Shown: positions 8,066 through 16,559 of the stretch, piece by piece | Position numbering within the stretch: position 1 is the first letter of the stretch | Layout: the number at the start of each line of letters is the position of its first letter | NCBI GenBank assembly: GCA_903898755.1 | Contig: CAIUGT010000002.1 | Coordinates: forward strand, 1 to 57,102 | Length of the DNA stretch: 57,102 nucleotides | Direction: 5' to 3' | Origin: an uncultured bacterium | GTDB lineage: Bacteria; Planctomycetota; Phycisphaerae; Phycisphaerales; SM1A02 | Notes under the pieces: model-generated | Seen by the model: only the letters and a program-made list of their open reading frames with translations | What the model was told of the DNA's origin: nothing | Databases searched by the model: none | Program-made: the position numbers and the translations under genes

Positions 8066-9262
8066 TCACTTTGTGGCTGCGACAATTTTCATCGCCGCAT
8101 CCGTGAGATCCGCGGCGGTCTGCATCATTGGAATTTCTTTCTTGGCGGCCTCAAGCAACTTGCGCGCCTCGATGACATTGGTGCCTTCCAAGCGCACCAC
8201 CAAAGGCACTTGAAAACCTACGGTTTTTGCCGCGGAAATAATGGCGCGCGCAATACGGTCGCACTGCATGATGCCGCCAAAAATATTCACCAAAATTCCC
8301 TTCACTCGGGAATCGGAAATGATAATTCGAAACGCCTCTGTCACGGCCTCTTCCGAGGCGCTGCCACCAACATCTAAAAAGTTCGCGGGGTCACCGCCAT
8401 GCAACTTGATGATGTCCATGGTGCTCATGGCAAGGCCTGCGCCGTTGACAAGGCAACCAATCGAACCATCGAGCGCCACATAGCTCAAGCCAAATTCATT
8501 GGCTTTGATTTCGGCCGGATTTTCCTCTTGCGCGTCAAACAGGGCGGCGACAGCGGGATGGCGAAAGAGCGCGTTGTCATCAAATGTGAACTTTGCGTCA
8601 ATAGCCATCACGCGGCCATCTGTATTTTTGGCGTCGGGCAAGGTGAGCACCAGTGGATTGATCTCCGCCATGGTGGCATCTTTTTCCACGAACACCTTGG
8701 CCAATTTCAACAAGGCGTCCGTGGCTTGCGCAATGGCTTTGCCTTTGAAACCAAGATCAAACGCCATCTTGCGCGCCATATAAGGATGCAATCCCAATTG
8801 CGAATCCAGCGGTTGTTTCAAAATGGCCTCAGGGCGAGTCTCCGCCACATGCTCAATTTCCACGCCACCTTCGGCGCTGGCAATCAACATATTCCGACGA
8901 GTGGCTCGGTCGGTGAGCACGGCCACATAAAATTCTTTTTGAATATCAACGCCCGCGGCCACAAGTAGGCGGCGAACTTCCAGGCCCTCTGGTGGAGTCT
9001 GCGGACTTTTCATGCGATTGCTCAACATGAATGCGGCAGCTGTCTTGACCTCCTCGATGTTCTTGCACACTTTCACAAAGCCAGCCTTGCCGCGGCCACC
9101 AGCGTGCACTTGCGCTTTCACCACCGCGATGGAATTGCCTGATGAAAAGATTTGCGTGGCTGCCGCAACGGCCTCATCGACCGTGACCGCAACGCCACCA
9201 CTTGGAACTTGAACGCCCGCATTGGCCAGCATTTCTCTGGCTTGAAATTCATGAACTCGCAT
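8066..9262 (-). CDS. sucC: Succinyl-CoA ligase (ADP-forming) beta subunit
   Basis: Full-length (398 residues) SucC. It begins with the typical MRVHEFQARE start, has an ATP-grasp region including KAQVHAGGRGKAG, the metal/nucleotide segment AEINPLVL, and the C-terminal CoA-ligase flavodoxin-like domain with the NGAGLAMSTMD and VNIFGGI motifs. SucC partners SucD to make ATP from succinyl-CoA in the TCA cycle. Unusually, no sucD lies next to it: the flanking genes are terC upstream (29 bases) and a HAD phosphatase downstream. The alpha subunit must be elsewhere in the genome. Confidence 0.96.
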   Translation of the reverse strand: MRVHEFQAREMLANAGVQVPSGGVAVTVDEAVAAATQIFSSGNSIAVVKAQVHAGGRGKAGFVKVCKNIEEVKTAAAFMLSNRMKSPQTPPEGLEVRRLLVAAGVDIQKEFYVAVLTDRATRRNMLIASAEGGVEIEHVAETRPEAILKQPLDSQLGLHPYMARKMAFDLGFKGKAIAQATDALLKLAKVFVEKDATMAEINPLVLTLPDAKNTDGRVMAIDAKFTFDDNALFRHPAVAALFDAQEENPAEIKANEFGLSYVALDGSIGCLVNGAGLAMSTMDIIKLHGGDPANFLDVGGSASEEAVTEAFRIIISDSRVKGILVNIFGGIMQCDRIARAIISAAKTVGFQVPLVVRLEGTNVIEARKLLEAAKKEIPMMQTAADLTDAAMKIVAATK

Positions 9263-9291
9263 TGGGCGAGTGTAACCAACGGCGGCGGGAA

Positions 9292-10362
9292 CTAGTGGGA
9301 AGCGTCAGGAGTGGGTGGCTTCTTGTGCGGAAAGAGCAAACTTCCGAAAATGCCGGCGCAAATCACGCCGAAGACAATGATTAAACTCCAGTGAATTGGC
9401 ATCATTGGAGCGGCAAACCACCAATTCCAGACCATTTTTACGCCAACAAATGCCAACACAATTCCCAAAGCTGGCTTCAGCAAATAGAAGCGATCAACCA
9501 CATTGGCCAGCAGAAAATACATGGCGCGCAGACCAAGAATGGCCGCGATATTGGAAGTGATGGCCACGATGGGTTCCTTTGTGATGGCCAGCACGGCGGG
9601 CACGCTGTCCACGGCGAAAATAACATCGGTCATTTCAACTACCACCAACGCGGCGAACATGGGTGTGGCGACCCAGCGATGATTGATGCGGCTGAAGAAG
9701 TGCGAGCCATTCAACTCGTTAGTCATGGGCATGAGTTTGCGCAAAATTTTGTAGCCAATACTGTGTGAAGGATCGGTGTGATCTTCTTGTCCAGACTTCC
9801 ATACGAGCTTGCCGCCTGTGACCAACAAGAAAACTCCCAGAACAACAACCAGCCATTCGAAGCGGTGGATGAGTTCAATTCCCGCCGTGATAAACAGAAT
9901 TCGAAGAATGACTGCGCCAATGATTCCCCAAAAGAGAACGCGATATTGCAGTCCACCTGGTATGGCGAAGTGCCTGAAAATAATCACAAACACAAATAGA
10001 TTGTCGACACTTAAAGAGAGTTCAATGATGTAACTCGCCAACCATTGCAAGCCAATTTCATTCGCCACGCCGTTGACTGTGTATGAGCCATCTTTTTTAA
10101 CAAACTCGCTGCCTGCCAGAACACTTGGATCGGCGTTGAGCCAGCCCTTGCAAAGCCACCAGAAGAACACATTGAATGCCAGCGCCAAGGCTGTCCACGC
10201 AATCACGTTTTTCAGCGCGGATTTCCAGTGAATCACTTTTGTGGAGCGATGAAGGACGCCCAGATCTAGCGCCAGCAACACCGCAATGCCCAGAAAAAAG
10301 AGTCCCATGAAGCCGCCGTAGTTCGATAGCGGGAAAATATGTTGTGCGTTTGCCAGATGCAT
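9292..10362 (-). CDS. TerC-family integral membrane protein
   Basis: A 356-residue, multi-spanning membrane protein (about eight to nine helices) of the TerC family. The two family signatures with charged residues buried in helices are present: ELSLSVDNLFVF and EMTDVIFAVDSVPA. TerC proteins are linked to tellurite resistance in some bacteria and to manganese export or loading of exported enzymes in others. It starts three bases downstream of the DedA gene, so both envelope proteins are made together. A yybP-ykoY manganese riboswitch often precedes such genes; I see none here, because the upstream space is occupied by dedA. Confidence 0.94.
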   Translation of the reverse strand: MHLANAQHIFPLSNYGGFMGLFFLGIAVLLALDLGVLHRSTKVIHWKSALKNVIAWTALALAFNVFFWWLCKGWLNADPSVLAGSEFVKKDGSYTVNGVANEIGLQWLASYIIELSLSVDNLFVFVIIFRHFAIPGGLQYRVLFWGIIGAVILRILFITAGIELIHRFEWLVVVLGVFLLVTGGKLVWKSGQEDHTDPSHSIGYKILRKLMPMTNELNGSHFFSRINHRWVATPMFAALVVVEMTDVIFAVDSVPAVLAITKEPIVAITSNIAAILGLRAMYFLLANVVDRFYLLKPALGIVLAFVGVKMVWNWWFAAPMMPIHWSLIIVFGVICAGIFGSLLFPHKKPPTPDASH

Positions 10363-10365
10363 GAT

Positions 10366-11073
10366 TTAGCCCGCCGCTTTCTTGCGAATATGTTTCCACC
10401 ATTCAAGCGCGATTGGTAAAAGACTGATTGCAATGATCACCAGCACGACTTTGCTGAAGTGCGCTTTGACAAACGGTAGATTTCCAAAACCCCACCCGGC
10501 GAACACAAAGATTCCAATCCATAGAAAACTTCCCAGCGTGCTCATAAGCAGAAAGCGCCTGTAGTTCATGCTGCCAACGCCTGCGACAAACGGCGTGCAT
10601 GTTCGAATGATCGGGGCGAAGCGGGCCAGCACAATGGCTTTGCCGCCATGTCGCCGAAAGAAATCCCGTGTGCGCTCCAAATTTTTTGCGTTGAGAAAAC
10701 GGACTTTGCGGTCAAACGCAGCTGGTCCAACCGCGCGGCCCACCCAATAGTTCAGCGAGTCGCCCATGACGGCGGCGCTAAATAAAGCCAGCGCCATGAT
10801 CCCAACGTGCACCGGCGCGTTGTCAACGGCGCACACGGCGCCCGCCGCGAAGAGCAGGGAGTCGCCAGGCAGAAATGGCATGACTACCAAGCCGGTCTCG
10901 CAAAAGATGATGAGAAATAAAATCAGGTACGTCCAGACCCCAAAGTCGCGGACCAAGTCCGTCAAGAACACATCGAGATGGACGAATAAATGGGGAACTT
11001 CACGCTGCAGCCATTGCCAGGAACTTTCCTGAACCACGGCGTCAGCGAAGGCAAGAACAAGTTGGTGGATCAT
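10366..11073 (-). CDS. DedA-family membrane protein (SNARE-associated/VTT domain)
   Basis: The ATG at 11073 gives 235 residues; a GTG at 11106 would add 11. Hallmarks are the FCETGLVVMPFLPGDSLLFAAGA segment (E and FLPGD are signature residues) and the later GGKAIVLARFAPIIRTCTPFVAG region with the conserved Arg residues, followed by several membrane helices. DedA proteins are thought to flip undecaprenyl phosphate or phosphatidylethanolamine and to support membrane potential and drug tolerance. Coupling to terC suggests a shared envelope or ion-homeostasis role. No convincing ribosome-binding site decides between the two starts. Confidence 0.93.
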   Translation of the reverse strand: MIHQLVLAFADAVVQESSWQWLQREVPHLFVHLDVFLTDLVRDFGVWTYLILFLIIFCETGLVVMPFLPGDSLLFAAGAVCAVDNAPVHVGIMALALFSAAVMGDSLNYWVGRAVGPAAFDRKVRFLNAKNLERTRDFFRRHGGKAIVLARFAPIIRTCTPFVAGVGSMNYRRFLLMSTLGSFLWIGIFVFAGWGFGNLPFVKAHFSKVVLVIIAISLLPIALEWWKHIRKKAAG

Positions 11074-11198
11074 GTGCGGGGAAAGCGTAACGCATTTCCA
11101 CAGCACCCCGCTAAAGTCCGGCGCAATTTCTTGGTGATGGAACAGGGGCGCCGCGGCGCAACCTCGCTACACTGCTTGCTCACTAATGTTGGTGCCTT

Positions 11199-11288
11199 GG
11201 ACAGATGGCCGAGTGGCTGAAGGCGCTGGTTTGCTAAACCGGTGTACAGGGTAATTCTTGTACCGCGGGTTCGAATCCCGCTCTGTCC
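11199..11288 (+). tRNA. tRNA-Ser(GCT)
   Basis: The 90-base cloverleaf has a 7-bp acceptor stem (GGACAGA with TCTGTCC), a D-arm, an anticodon loop TTGCTAA giving anticodon GCT, the long variable arm typical of serine tRNAs, and the T-arm GGTTCGAATCC. CCA is not encoded, and a run of T follows at once. It reads AGC/AGU serine codons. Confidence 0.96.
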
Positions 11289-11440
11289 TTTTTTTCTTTC
11301 GAACATGCAAGGTCCCTCAGACATGAGCGACCTTGCTGTGCGGAGTGCTTTCAAAATTTGACCCGTGGGTTCAAATTCATGGATGAGCTGTCGTGAAGTG
11401 CAGGGGGCGAGTGTTACGCCGCGGCCCTTGACTCGCGGAG

Positions 11441-12055
11441 TCATTGCTGAGGTGGATTTTCAGTTCCAAGCAGTTTGGAAAAAATTTCAATGCTTGATCC
11501 ACCCATAGAAAGAAAGCGTTCTGAAATTCCATCAAATTGAACAATAAATTCCAACATGGATTCAAGACGTTTGCGCTGCGCAACCACTTCGCTGGTGTCC
11601 GTGCCCTTGAGCGTGTTTGTCAGCGCTTCCAACGTGGATGCAAGCGGCTCTAATTCACGTCGCTTACGTGCCCGAGCGACAGTTGAGAAAAGCTTCCAGA
11701 CATCTTGCTCCGCCGTGTAATAATCCTTGCGGTCATCGCGCTTGTGTGTGCGGGTGACAATGCCCCAATCCAAAAGAGTGCGCAGCGTCATGCTGGCGTT
11801 GCCTCGGCTTATGGAAAGTTTCTTCATGATTTCATCGGTGTTCATTGGTTCACCAACGATATAAAGCATGGCGTGCAATTCAGTCATGCTTCGTGGAACA
11901 CCCCAACGCGCTCCCATGTCGCCCCAAAGGGCTATGAATTTTTCCTGCCCCTGGGCCACAATTTCCAATGAAACGGTGTCGGGGTGTTGGGAGTGGTTTT
12001 CAGTTTTGGAGTTAGGCACGTGCAGACAATAGCCAAGATGTTTGGGGCAATCCAC
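11441..12055 (-). CDS. GbsR/MarR-family winged-helix transcriptional regulator
   Basis: A 204-residue protein with a GTG start. The N-terminal half is a winged helix-turn-helix with the GbsR-type phrase GEPMNTDEIMKKLSISRGN and the wing region THKRDDRKDYY; the C-terminal half is a long helical dimerisation region. GbsR proteins repress osmoprotectant (glycine betaine/choline) genes in Bacillus, but relatives control other stress genes, and no such target is adjacent. The extreme N-terminus has a Cys/His group (CPKHLGYCLH) that could bind metal or be an unconserved extension. It is transcribed alone. Confidence 0.86.
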   Translation of the reverse strand: MDCPKHLGYCLHVPNSKTENHSQHPDTVSLEIVAQGQEKFIALWGDMGARWGVPRSMTELHAMLYIVGEPMNTDEIMKKLSISRGNASMTLRTLLDWGIVTRTHKRDDRKDYYTAEQDVWKLFSTVARARKRRELEPLASTLEALTNTLKGTDTSEVVAQRKRLESMLEFIVQFDGISERFLSMGGSSIEIFSKLLGTENPPQQ

Positions 12056-12096
12056 ACATATTTGAAATCATTGAAATGAAATTGCGGCGCGTAAAA

Positions 12097-15000
12097 TTAA
12101 CCGCCAGTGTCAAGCGGCGGATTCATTTGAATAAAGATCTGATCCCAGAACGTTCGGTATGCGCCAATGACGCCAAAGCCGAATGTGAGGAAACGTGTGT
12201 ACAGGACTTGCTGATTTCCCTCTGTCACAACAAAGTCTTGTGGGTTGAATCCAGTGGAGGACAACGTTTGGTTTAAATTTGGTATGCCAGTGGTTTCAGG
12301 GGCGATGCCGTTTATAAACCCATAGTTGAGATAAATCCAGCGATTTGCCCTTTGGTTGTAGGCGTACATAATTCCAATGGCTTGACCCGTGCTGGAGTTG
12401 GTTCCAGTTGAAGTAGAAGCTCCACCAGTCACCATTGCGTAGCCTTGAACACGGACGTCATTGAGCAGGGAAATATCGTCAATGAGAAGTTGCGAGCGAA
12501 CTTGAATGTCCGTTGCCTGACCCATTGAAACATATTGAAGCGATGGTCCATAGCCCGCACCGCGGCTTCCGCGGCCCGTTTGTTGAGCTTGGATTTGCAT
12601 GAACTTATTGTTCAGCGTTCCAAGTGCGAACTTGTTTCCACTGATTCGGGTTCCTGTGATCACTTGCACATCAAATGGAGTTCCACCAGGGTAGGACTCA
12701 TTGATAAATACATTTTCCAAGCACACATTGGCCAGCGGGAACCCACCAACATTGTGATTGGTTCCTGTTCCAGATGCTTGAATATCTCCATTGGCGACCA
12801 CAAATGGCTCATCGCTAATGGTTGAAGTAAGCGGAGCACCGGGAGCAAATCCGCATTGCGTGATCACGCTACCCAAGTAGGCGCCAGTTGGCTCGCCTTG
12901 CGTATTGGTGGCCACGTTGTTCAGAATGTTGCGGAGGCGTTGAGTTCCAATACTGCTTCCAAACAGTTGTTCAGAGAACCCGTTCAAGGAACCAACCAAG
13001 CCGGCGATCATGGCGCATGCGCCGCTGGTCTGACCAAAGTTGGCTTGGTAGTTTTTCTGAGGAGTTGCGGGAAGAACAGCCGTTGCGTCATTGAACAAAG
13101 TTCCTTCACCCAATGTGCAGATAGAAGTTCCCCAACCCGCCACATCAATACCACCATTGCCGATGGTTGATGACCAGTTGCTAGAACGGAAGCGGCAATA
13201 TTGATAACCAGGGTATGGCACACCACCTGCAATAAGCTGATTTTTACCGCCGTATGGAACAGGAGTTTGCGCGCCAGGCCACACCGCACCAACGGTAATT
13301 GCGATTGGTGCTTCAACTTGTTGCACTTCAAACCCGCCATTGCCCGCTGGAATAACAACAGTCGCACCCAAAGAATCAATCACGCTGAACAACTGATTTA
13401 CAAATACGTCGCTTGCCAAGGTGTAACCAGCGCCGTACTCCAGCGGAACACACAACACATCACCATCTGTAAATAGTTCGCCAGCTGATACCAACGCTGA
13501 CACAACGCGACCGCCTTGAGCCAGGGTGACAGCAGGGAAGAACGTGGCACGCGCGCGCGGCAGCAAGCCAGTAATTCCAAAGCCGTTGTCCGCGGCCACC
13601 AAGACTCCCAACACGGCCGTTCCGTGATCGGGATTAATCAAAGTAGAAGTTCCCGTAGCAGGAATAACAATAGTTTGACCAGGTTCAACAGAGACTTGCC
13701 CCAAAAGATCAATGTGGTCCACGATTGCGGAGTAGTCAATCACGCCAACTTGAGTGAGTGATCCAAGAATGCAAGTGCTATCCACGCCAATGCCTGTTGT
13801 GAAAGCCTCCATGCCTGCGACGTCAATTCCGCCGCCGGCAAAACCATTGTTGATGAATGCATACGAGTCATTCATTGGCAGTGGAATGCTGGTAGCGGTA
13901 GCCGTGCCAGTGCCCGATCCAGTACCAGTTGCAATAAACAAAGTTCCAACAGTATTTGTTGTGGAACCAATGGTTGTCCATGTCGTGGTTCCAAGAGTTG
14001 TAATTTTGTAGCACTGACCAACAACAAAAGATCCCGCCGTGGTTGGAGCTGGAGGCGCTTGCGCATATGTGTTTGAGACTGGTGAAATGCCTGGCACCGC
14101 ATTCGCGGTTGCTACGCCTGTTCCATCAGCTGGTGTTCCATTTCGAATAGAGGTGAACACAACGCCAACAGTGTTGCTGCTCGCGCCGAAGGTGGTCCAA
14201 TTCGTAGTTCCAACTGTTTTAATGGTGTAACTGAGATCAATTTTCAAGTCTGGTGCATTGGTTAATGAACCGCGGGCAATGAGTTGGATTTGACTGTTGT
14301 ATTCAGCAGTTGTGAGAACGTTTGGCAATTTGGTTCGGAACAAGCCCAAGTTTCTTGCGCGAAATGGCGTGGATGAAGTTTCCACAGGTACTGGGTCAAA
14401 GTTGGGAACGCCTGGTGGTGGCGGGGGAACTGTCCAAGCAGCGGTGGCAGTAGTAGTAAGCGCACCAGATTGGCACAAGGTGGTGTTGCTTCTGGCCGCG
14501 TTCACGCATGCGGCATCCCAGCCGTTGGAGCAGCACGAGGAATCATTCACGCACACATACACGCAACATGGAGTGGTGTAGCAACCAGGAATGTTTGATT
14601 CGGTTGAATTGAAGCAATCATGTGAAAATGTATAAGGCAATGATTTGAAAGCATTGTCAAATTCCGCATAGCTTGCGTTGGATGCGTCTGTTGGATCAAG
14701 CAAGTTGAGAAGCTGTCCGCCTTGAAGGAATTGTGAAGATACGGCGGTGATGTTGAGACGTACACCGGAGCAAGGAACGCCAGTGGCAAATGAGGTTGCG
14801 GTTGCAGGTGTTGGAAGGACTTGTTGAAGGAAGCAATACCCAAATAGCGATTGACCTCCAGTGAAGCCCCATGGTCGAATGCCGTCGCCGTTGCCAATGT
14901 CGGTATATCGTAAAATTCCTGCTGTTCCAGTTGAAGTCGGAAGGGCTGGTCCGCGTAATGTGAAGCATGCGTCATAGACTTCGGCGTCGTCAAATGCGTA

Positions 15001-16332
15001 CGTGGATGGTCCCGTGTACGAAACGCCGTAACACTTTTGCGTGGCCAAATCAACTTGGAGCATGCCTACGCTGAAACTAATGTTGTTGTAGGGAGTTGGC
15101 TCGTTAATGATTGTTGGGCAATAAATGTTTGCAAGCGTTGCGCACGTGCTGTCCCAACCAGTGGTCTTTGCCTGATCAATGCAATCAGCAAATCCAAGTG
15201 TCGTGCCTAAGTAATCGGCGCACGCGTTATCACTGCAACCGTATTGACATGTCGGATGGGAAGTGAAACCAGTTGGAGGATTTTCGCAGAAAGAAGCGTT
15301 ATTGCAGTTGGGACTGCAATCCCAACGAGCAGTTGGAAATACAGAAGGTTCTGTGTACGTTGTGCAATTGGTGGTTGTATATGGGAATGAAGAACCATAC
15401 CCAGCCCAACGCGATGGACGATGACAACTAATGGCGCCAAGTCCGCCTGTTAAACTTGCAGCCGATCCATTGATTACAAAAATAGGTCCTGGTGGATTGC
15501 AGGGAATTGTGGTTCCAAGGGCGTCCGTGACGGTTTGACAATTAATGCCAATGTCTGCGCCTTCGCTTGCAATGCCTTTTTGCAAACTTAAATCTCTATC
15601 AGGGCAACCTTGTTGCGCAGGAATAGGCAGGTAATCCACTTGCGCAAATTCAACGCAATCAAGTTCGTTGAACGCTTCCGCAGCGGAAGTAAGCGCGGAA
15701 GGTTCCACAGTGACATACATGTATCCAGCCAAATCAGGCTGAGCTTTGCGGCTTTTGGCGGCTGCCTTCTTTTCCAAAGCGGCCAACTGCTCGGCGGATT
15801 TGTTGATGGCTGGTTGAACTGATCCACTAAATCGATCAACCAATGCAATGGCCGATGCGATTGGGTTGTGTTGATAGGCGGTGGCTCCGTTGCCCGCGGC
15901 AATCGCCGCGCGAGTTGAGGCGCATGTCAGCACATTTCCAGTCACGCCCGCACTGCAGCGGACCAACAGTTCATCCTTGAATTTGACGGCAATGCGACCT
16001 GAACGAACGCCGCGGTTTACGCCACCTGCGGACATGACCGCATCCATGGAATCTGGACCGGTTGTTTTCAATTTGTTGGCAAGTAGACGCGGCTCAAGAA
16101 TGATGTCGGAGTCAGCTTCATTTGGAATTTCGTTGGTGGTGGTTCCCAATCCAGGCAACTTTGTTACTTGCTTGGAGGTGATCAAGTCACCGCCATTGTT
16201 GGAACTGGTTTTGGAAGTCGAAGTGGGAGTGGCTGTTGTCGCGGCGGCGCTCACTCCGGAAGCCTGTTGGGTTGCCACTGTCAAAGTAATAATCAACACG
16301 AATAAAGCGAATGAGCTTGACAAGCGGAACAT
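12097..16332 (-). CDS. Giant secreted subtilisin-like (S8) protease with Cys-rich and phage-tail-like inserts
   Basis: The ATG at 16332 (GGAGAC nine bases upstream) gives 1411 residues with a clear signal peptide (about 1-29). A propeptide-like region follows, with a segment (about 140-230) resembling fungalysin/I9-type strands. A Cys-rich middle contains CC.NGWD..C-type repeats seen in planctomycete surface proteins. Next come two similar repeats (about residues 694-818). The S8 catalytic domain then has Asp866 (VIDYS), His903 (PDHGTAV) and Ser1103 (GQTSGACA), with the oxyanion region IPAGNGG. The C-terminal 200 residues look like a beta-sandwich. It is likely exported to the cell surface or outside; the large insertions are unusual for S8 enzymes. 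Confidence 0.87.
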   Translation of the reverse strand: MFRLSSSFALFVLIITLTVATQQASGVSAAATTATPTSTSKTSSNNGGDLITSKQVTKLPGLGTTTNEIPNEADSDIILEPRLLANKLKTTGPDSMDAVMSAGGVNRGVRSGRIAVKFKDELLVRCSAGVTGNVLTCASTRAAIAAGNGATAYQHNPIASAIALVDRFSGSVQPAINKSAEQLAALEKKAAAKSRKAQPDLAGYMYVTVEPSALTSAAEAFNELDCVEFAQVDYLPIPAQQGCPDRDLSLQKGIASEGADIGINCQTVTDALGTTIPCNPPGPIFVINGSAASLTGGLGAISCHRPSRWAGYGSSFPYTTTNCTTYTEPSVFPTARWDCSPNCNNASFCENPPTGFTSHPTCQYGCSDNACADYLGTTLGFADCIDQAKTTGWDSTCATLANIYCPTIINEPTPYNNISFSVGMLQVDLATQKCYGVSYTGPSTYAFDDAEVYDACFTLRGPALPTSTGTAGILRYTDIGNGDGIRPWGFTGGQSLFGYCFLQQVLPTPATATSFATGVPCSGVRLNITAVSSQFLQGGQLLNLLDPTDASNASYAEFDNAFKSLPYTFSHDCFNSTESNIPGCYTTPCCVYVCVNDSSCCSNGWDAACVNAARSNTTLCQSGALTTTATAAWTVPPPPPGVPNFDPVPVETSSTPFRARNLGLFRTKLPNVLTTAEYNSQIQLIARGSLTNAPDLKIDLSYTIKTVGTTNWTTFGASSNTVGVVFTSIRNGTPADGTGVATANAVPGISPVSNTYAQAPPAPTTAGSFVVGQCYKITTLGTTTWTTIGSTTNTVGTLFIATGTGSGTGTATATSIPLPMNDSYAFINNGFAGGGIDVAGMEAFTTGIGVDSTCILGSLTQVGVIDYSAIVDHIDLLGQVSVEPGQTIVIPATGTSTLINPDHGTAVLGVLVAADNGFGITGLLPRARATFFPAVTLAQGGRVVSALVSAGELFTDGDVLCVPLEYGAGYTLASDVFVNQLFSVIDSLGATVVIPAGNGGFEVQQVEAPIAITVGAVWPGAQTPVPYGGKNQLIAGGVPYPGYQYCRFRSSNWSSTIGNGGIDVAGWGTSICTLGEGTLFNDATAVLPATPQKNYQANFGQTSGACAMIAGLVGSLNGFSEQLFGSSIGTQRLRNILNNVATNTQGEPTGAYLGSVITQCGFAPGAPLTSTISDEPFVVANGDIQASGTGTNHNVGGFPLANVCLENVFINESYPGGTPFDVQVITGTRISGNKFALGTLNNKFMQIQAQQTGRGSRGAGYGPSLQYVSMGQATDIQVRSQLLIDDISLLNDVRVQGYAMVTGGASTSTGTNSSTGQAIGIMYAYNQRANRWIYLNYGFINGIAPETTGIPNLNQTLSSTGFNPQDFVVTEGNQQVLYTRFLTFGFGVIGAYRTFWDQIFIQMNPPLDTGG
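13876..14250 (-). repeat. Two tandem phage-tail-like repeats inside the S8 protease
   Basis: Two successive segments of about 50 residues share the pattern Y-x-I-x-x-x-G-T-T-x-W-T-x-x-G-x-x-x-N-T-V-G, followed by a Gly/Thr-alternating strand (for example GTGSGTGTATATSI). This pattern is familiar from tail-fibre and structural proteins of marine phages. The second copy also has the preceding VGQCYKI. The repeats are part of the reading frame, not separate elements. Confidence 0.7.
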
Positions 16333-16559
16333 TGAAAGGGGTCTCCAAGAGGGGCAAAAACCATGCAGCAACACAACGCAGGCATACTTGCAAAATGCCA
16401 GTAAGCCATTCCGTCCAAAGGTAGCCGCAAGTTCCAGAATCCTCAAGGATTTGGGAAGATCAATTCAGTTAAATATGTGGGTTTGCGGGCAGGGTGAATT
16501 TGAAATCCCGCTTCACATGGCGATGCGCAAGGCTGGGGTTGCGATGCAAAAACAAGCCT

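Noticed and set aside
11070-11444. Minus-strand frame crossing the tRNA-Ser
   Set aside because: It overlaps an unmistakable tRNA and has no homology-like features.
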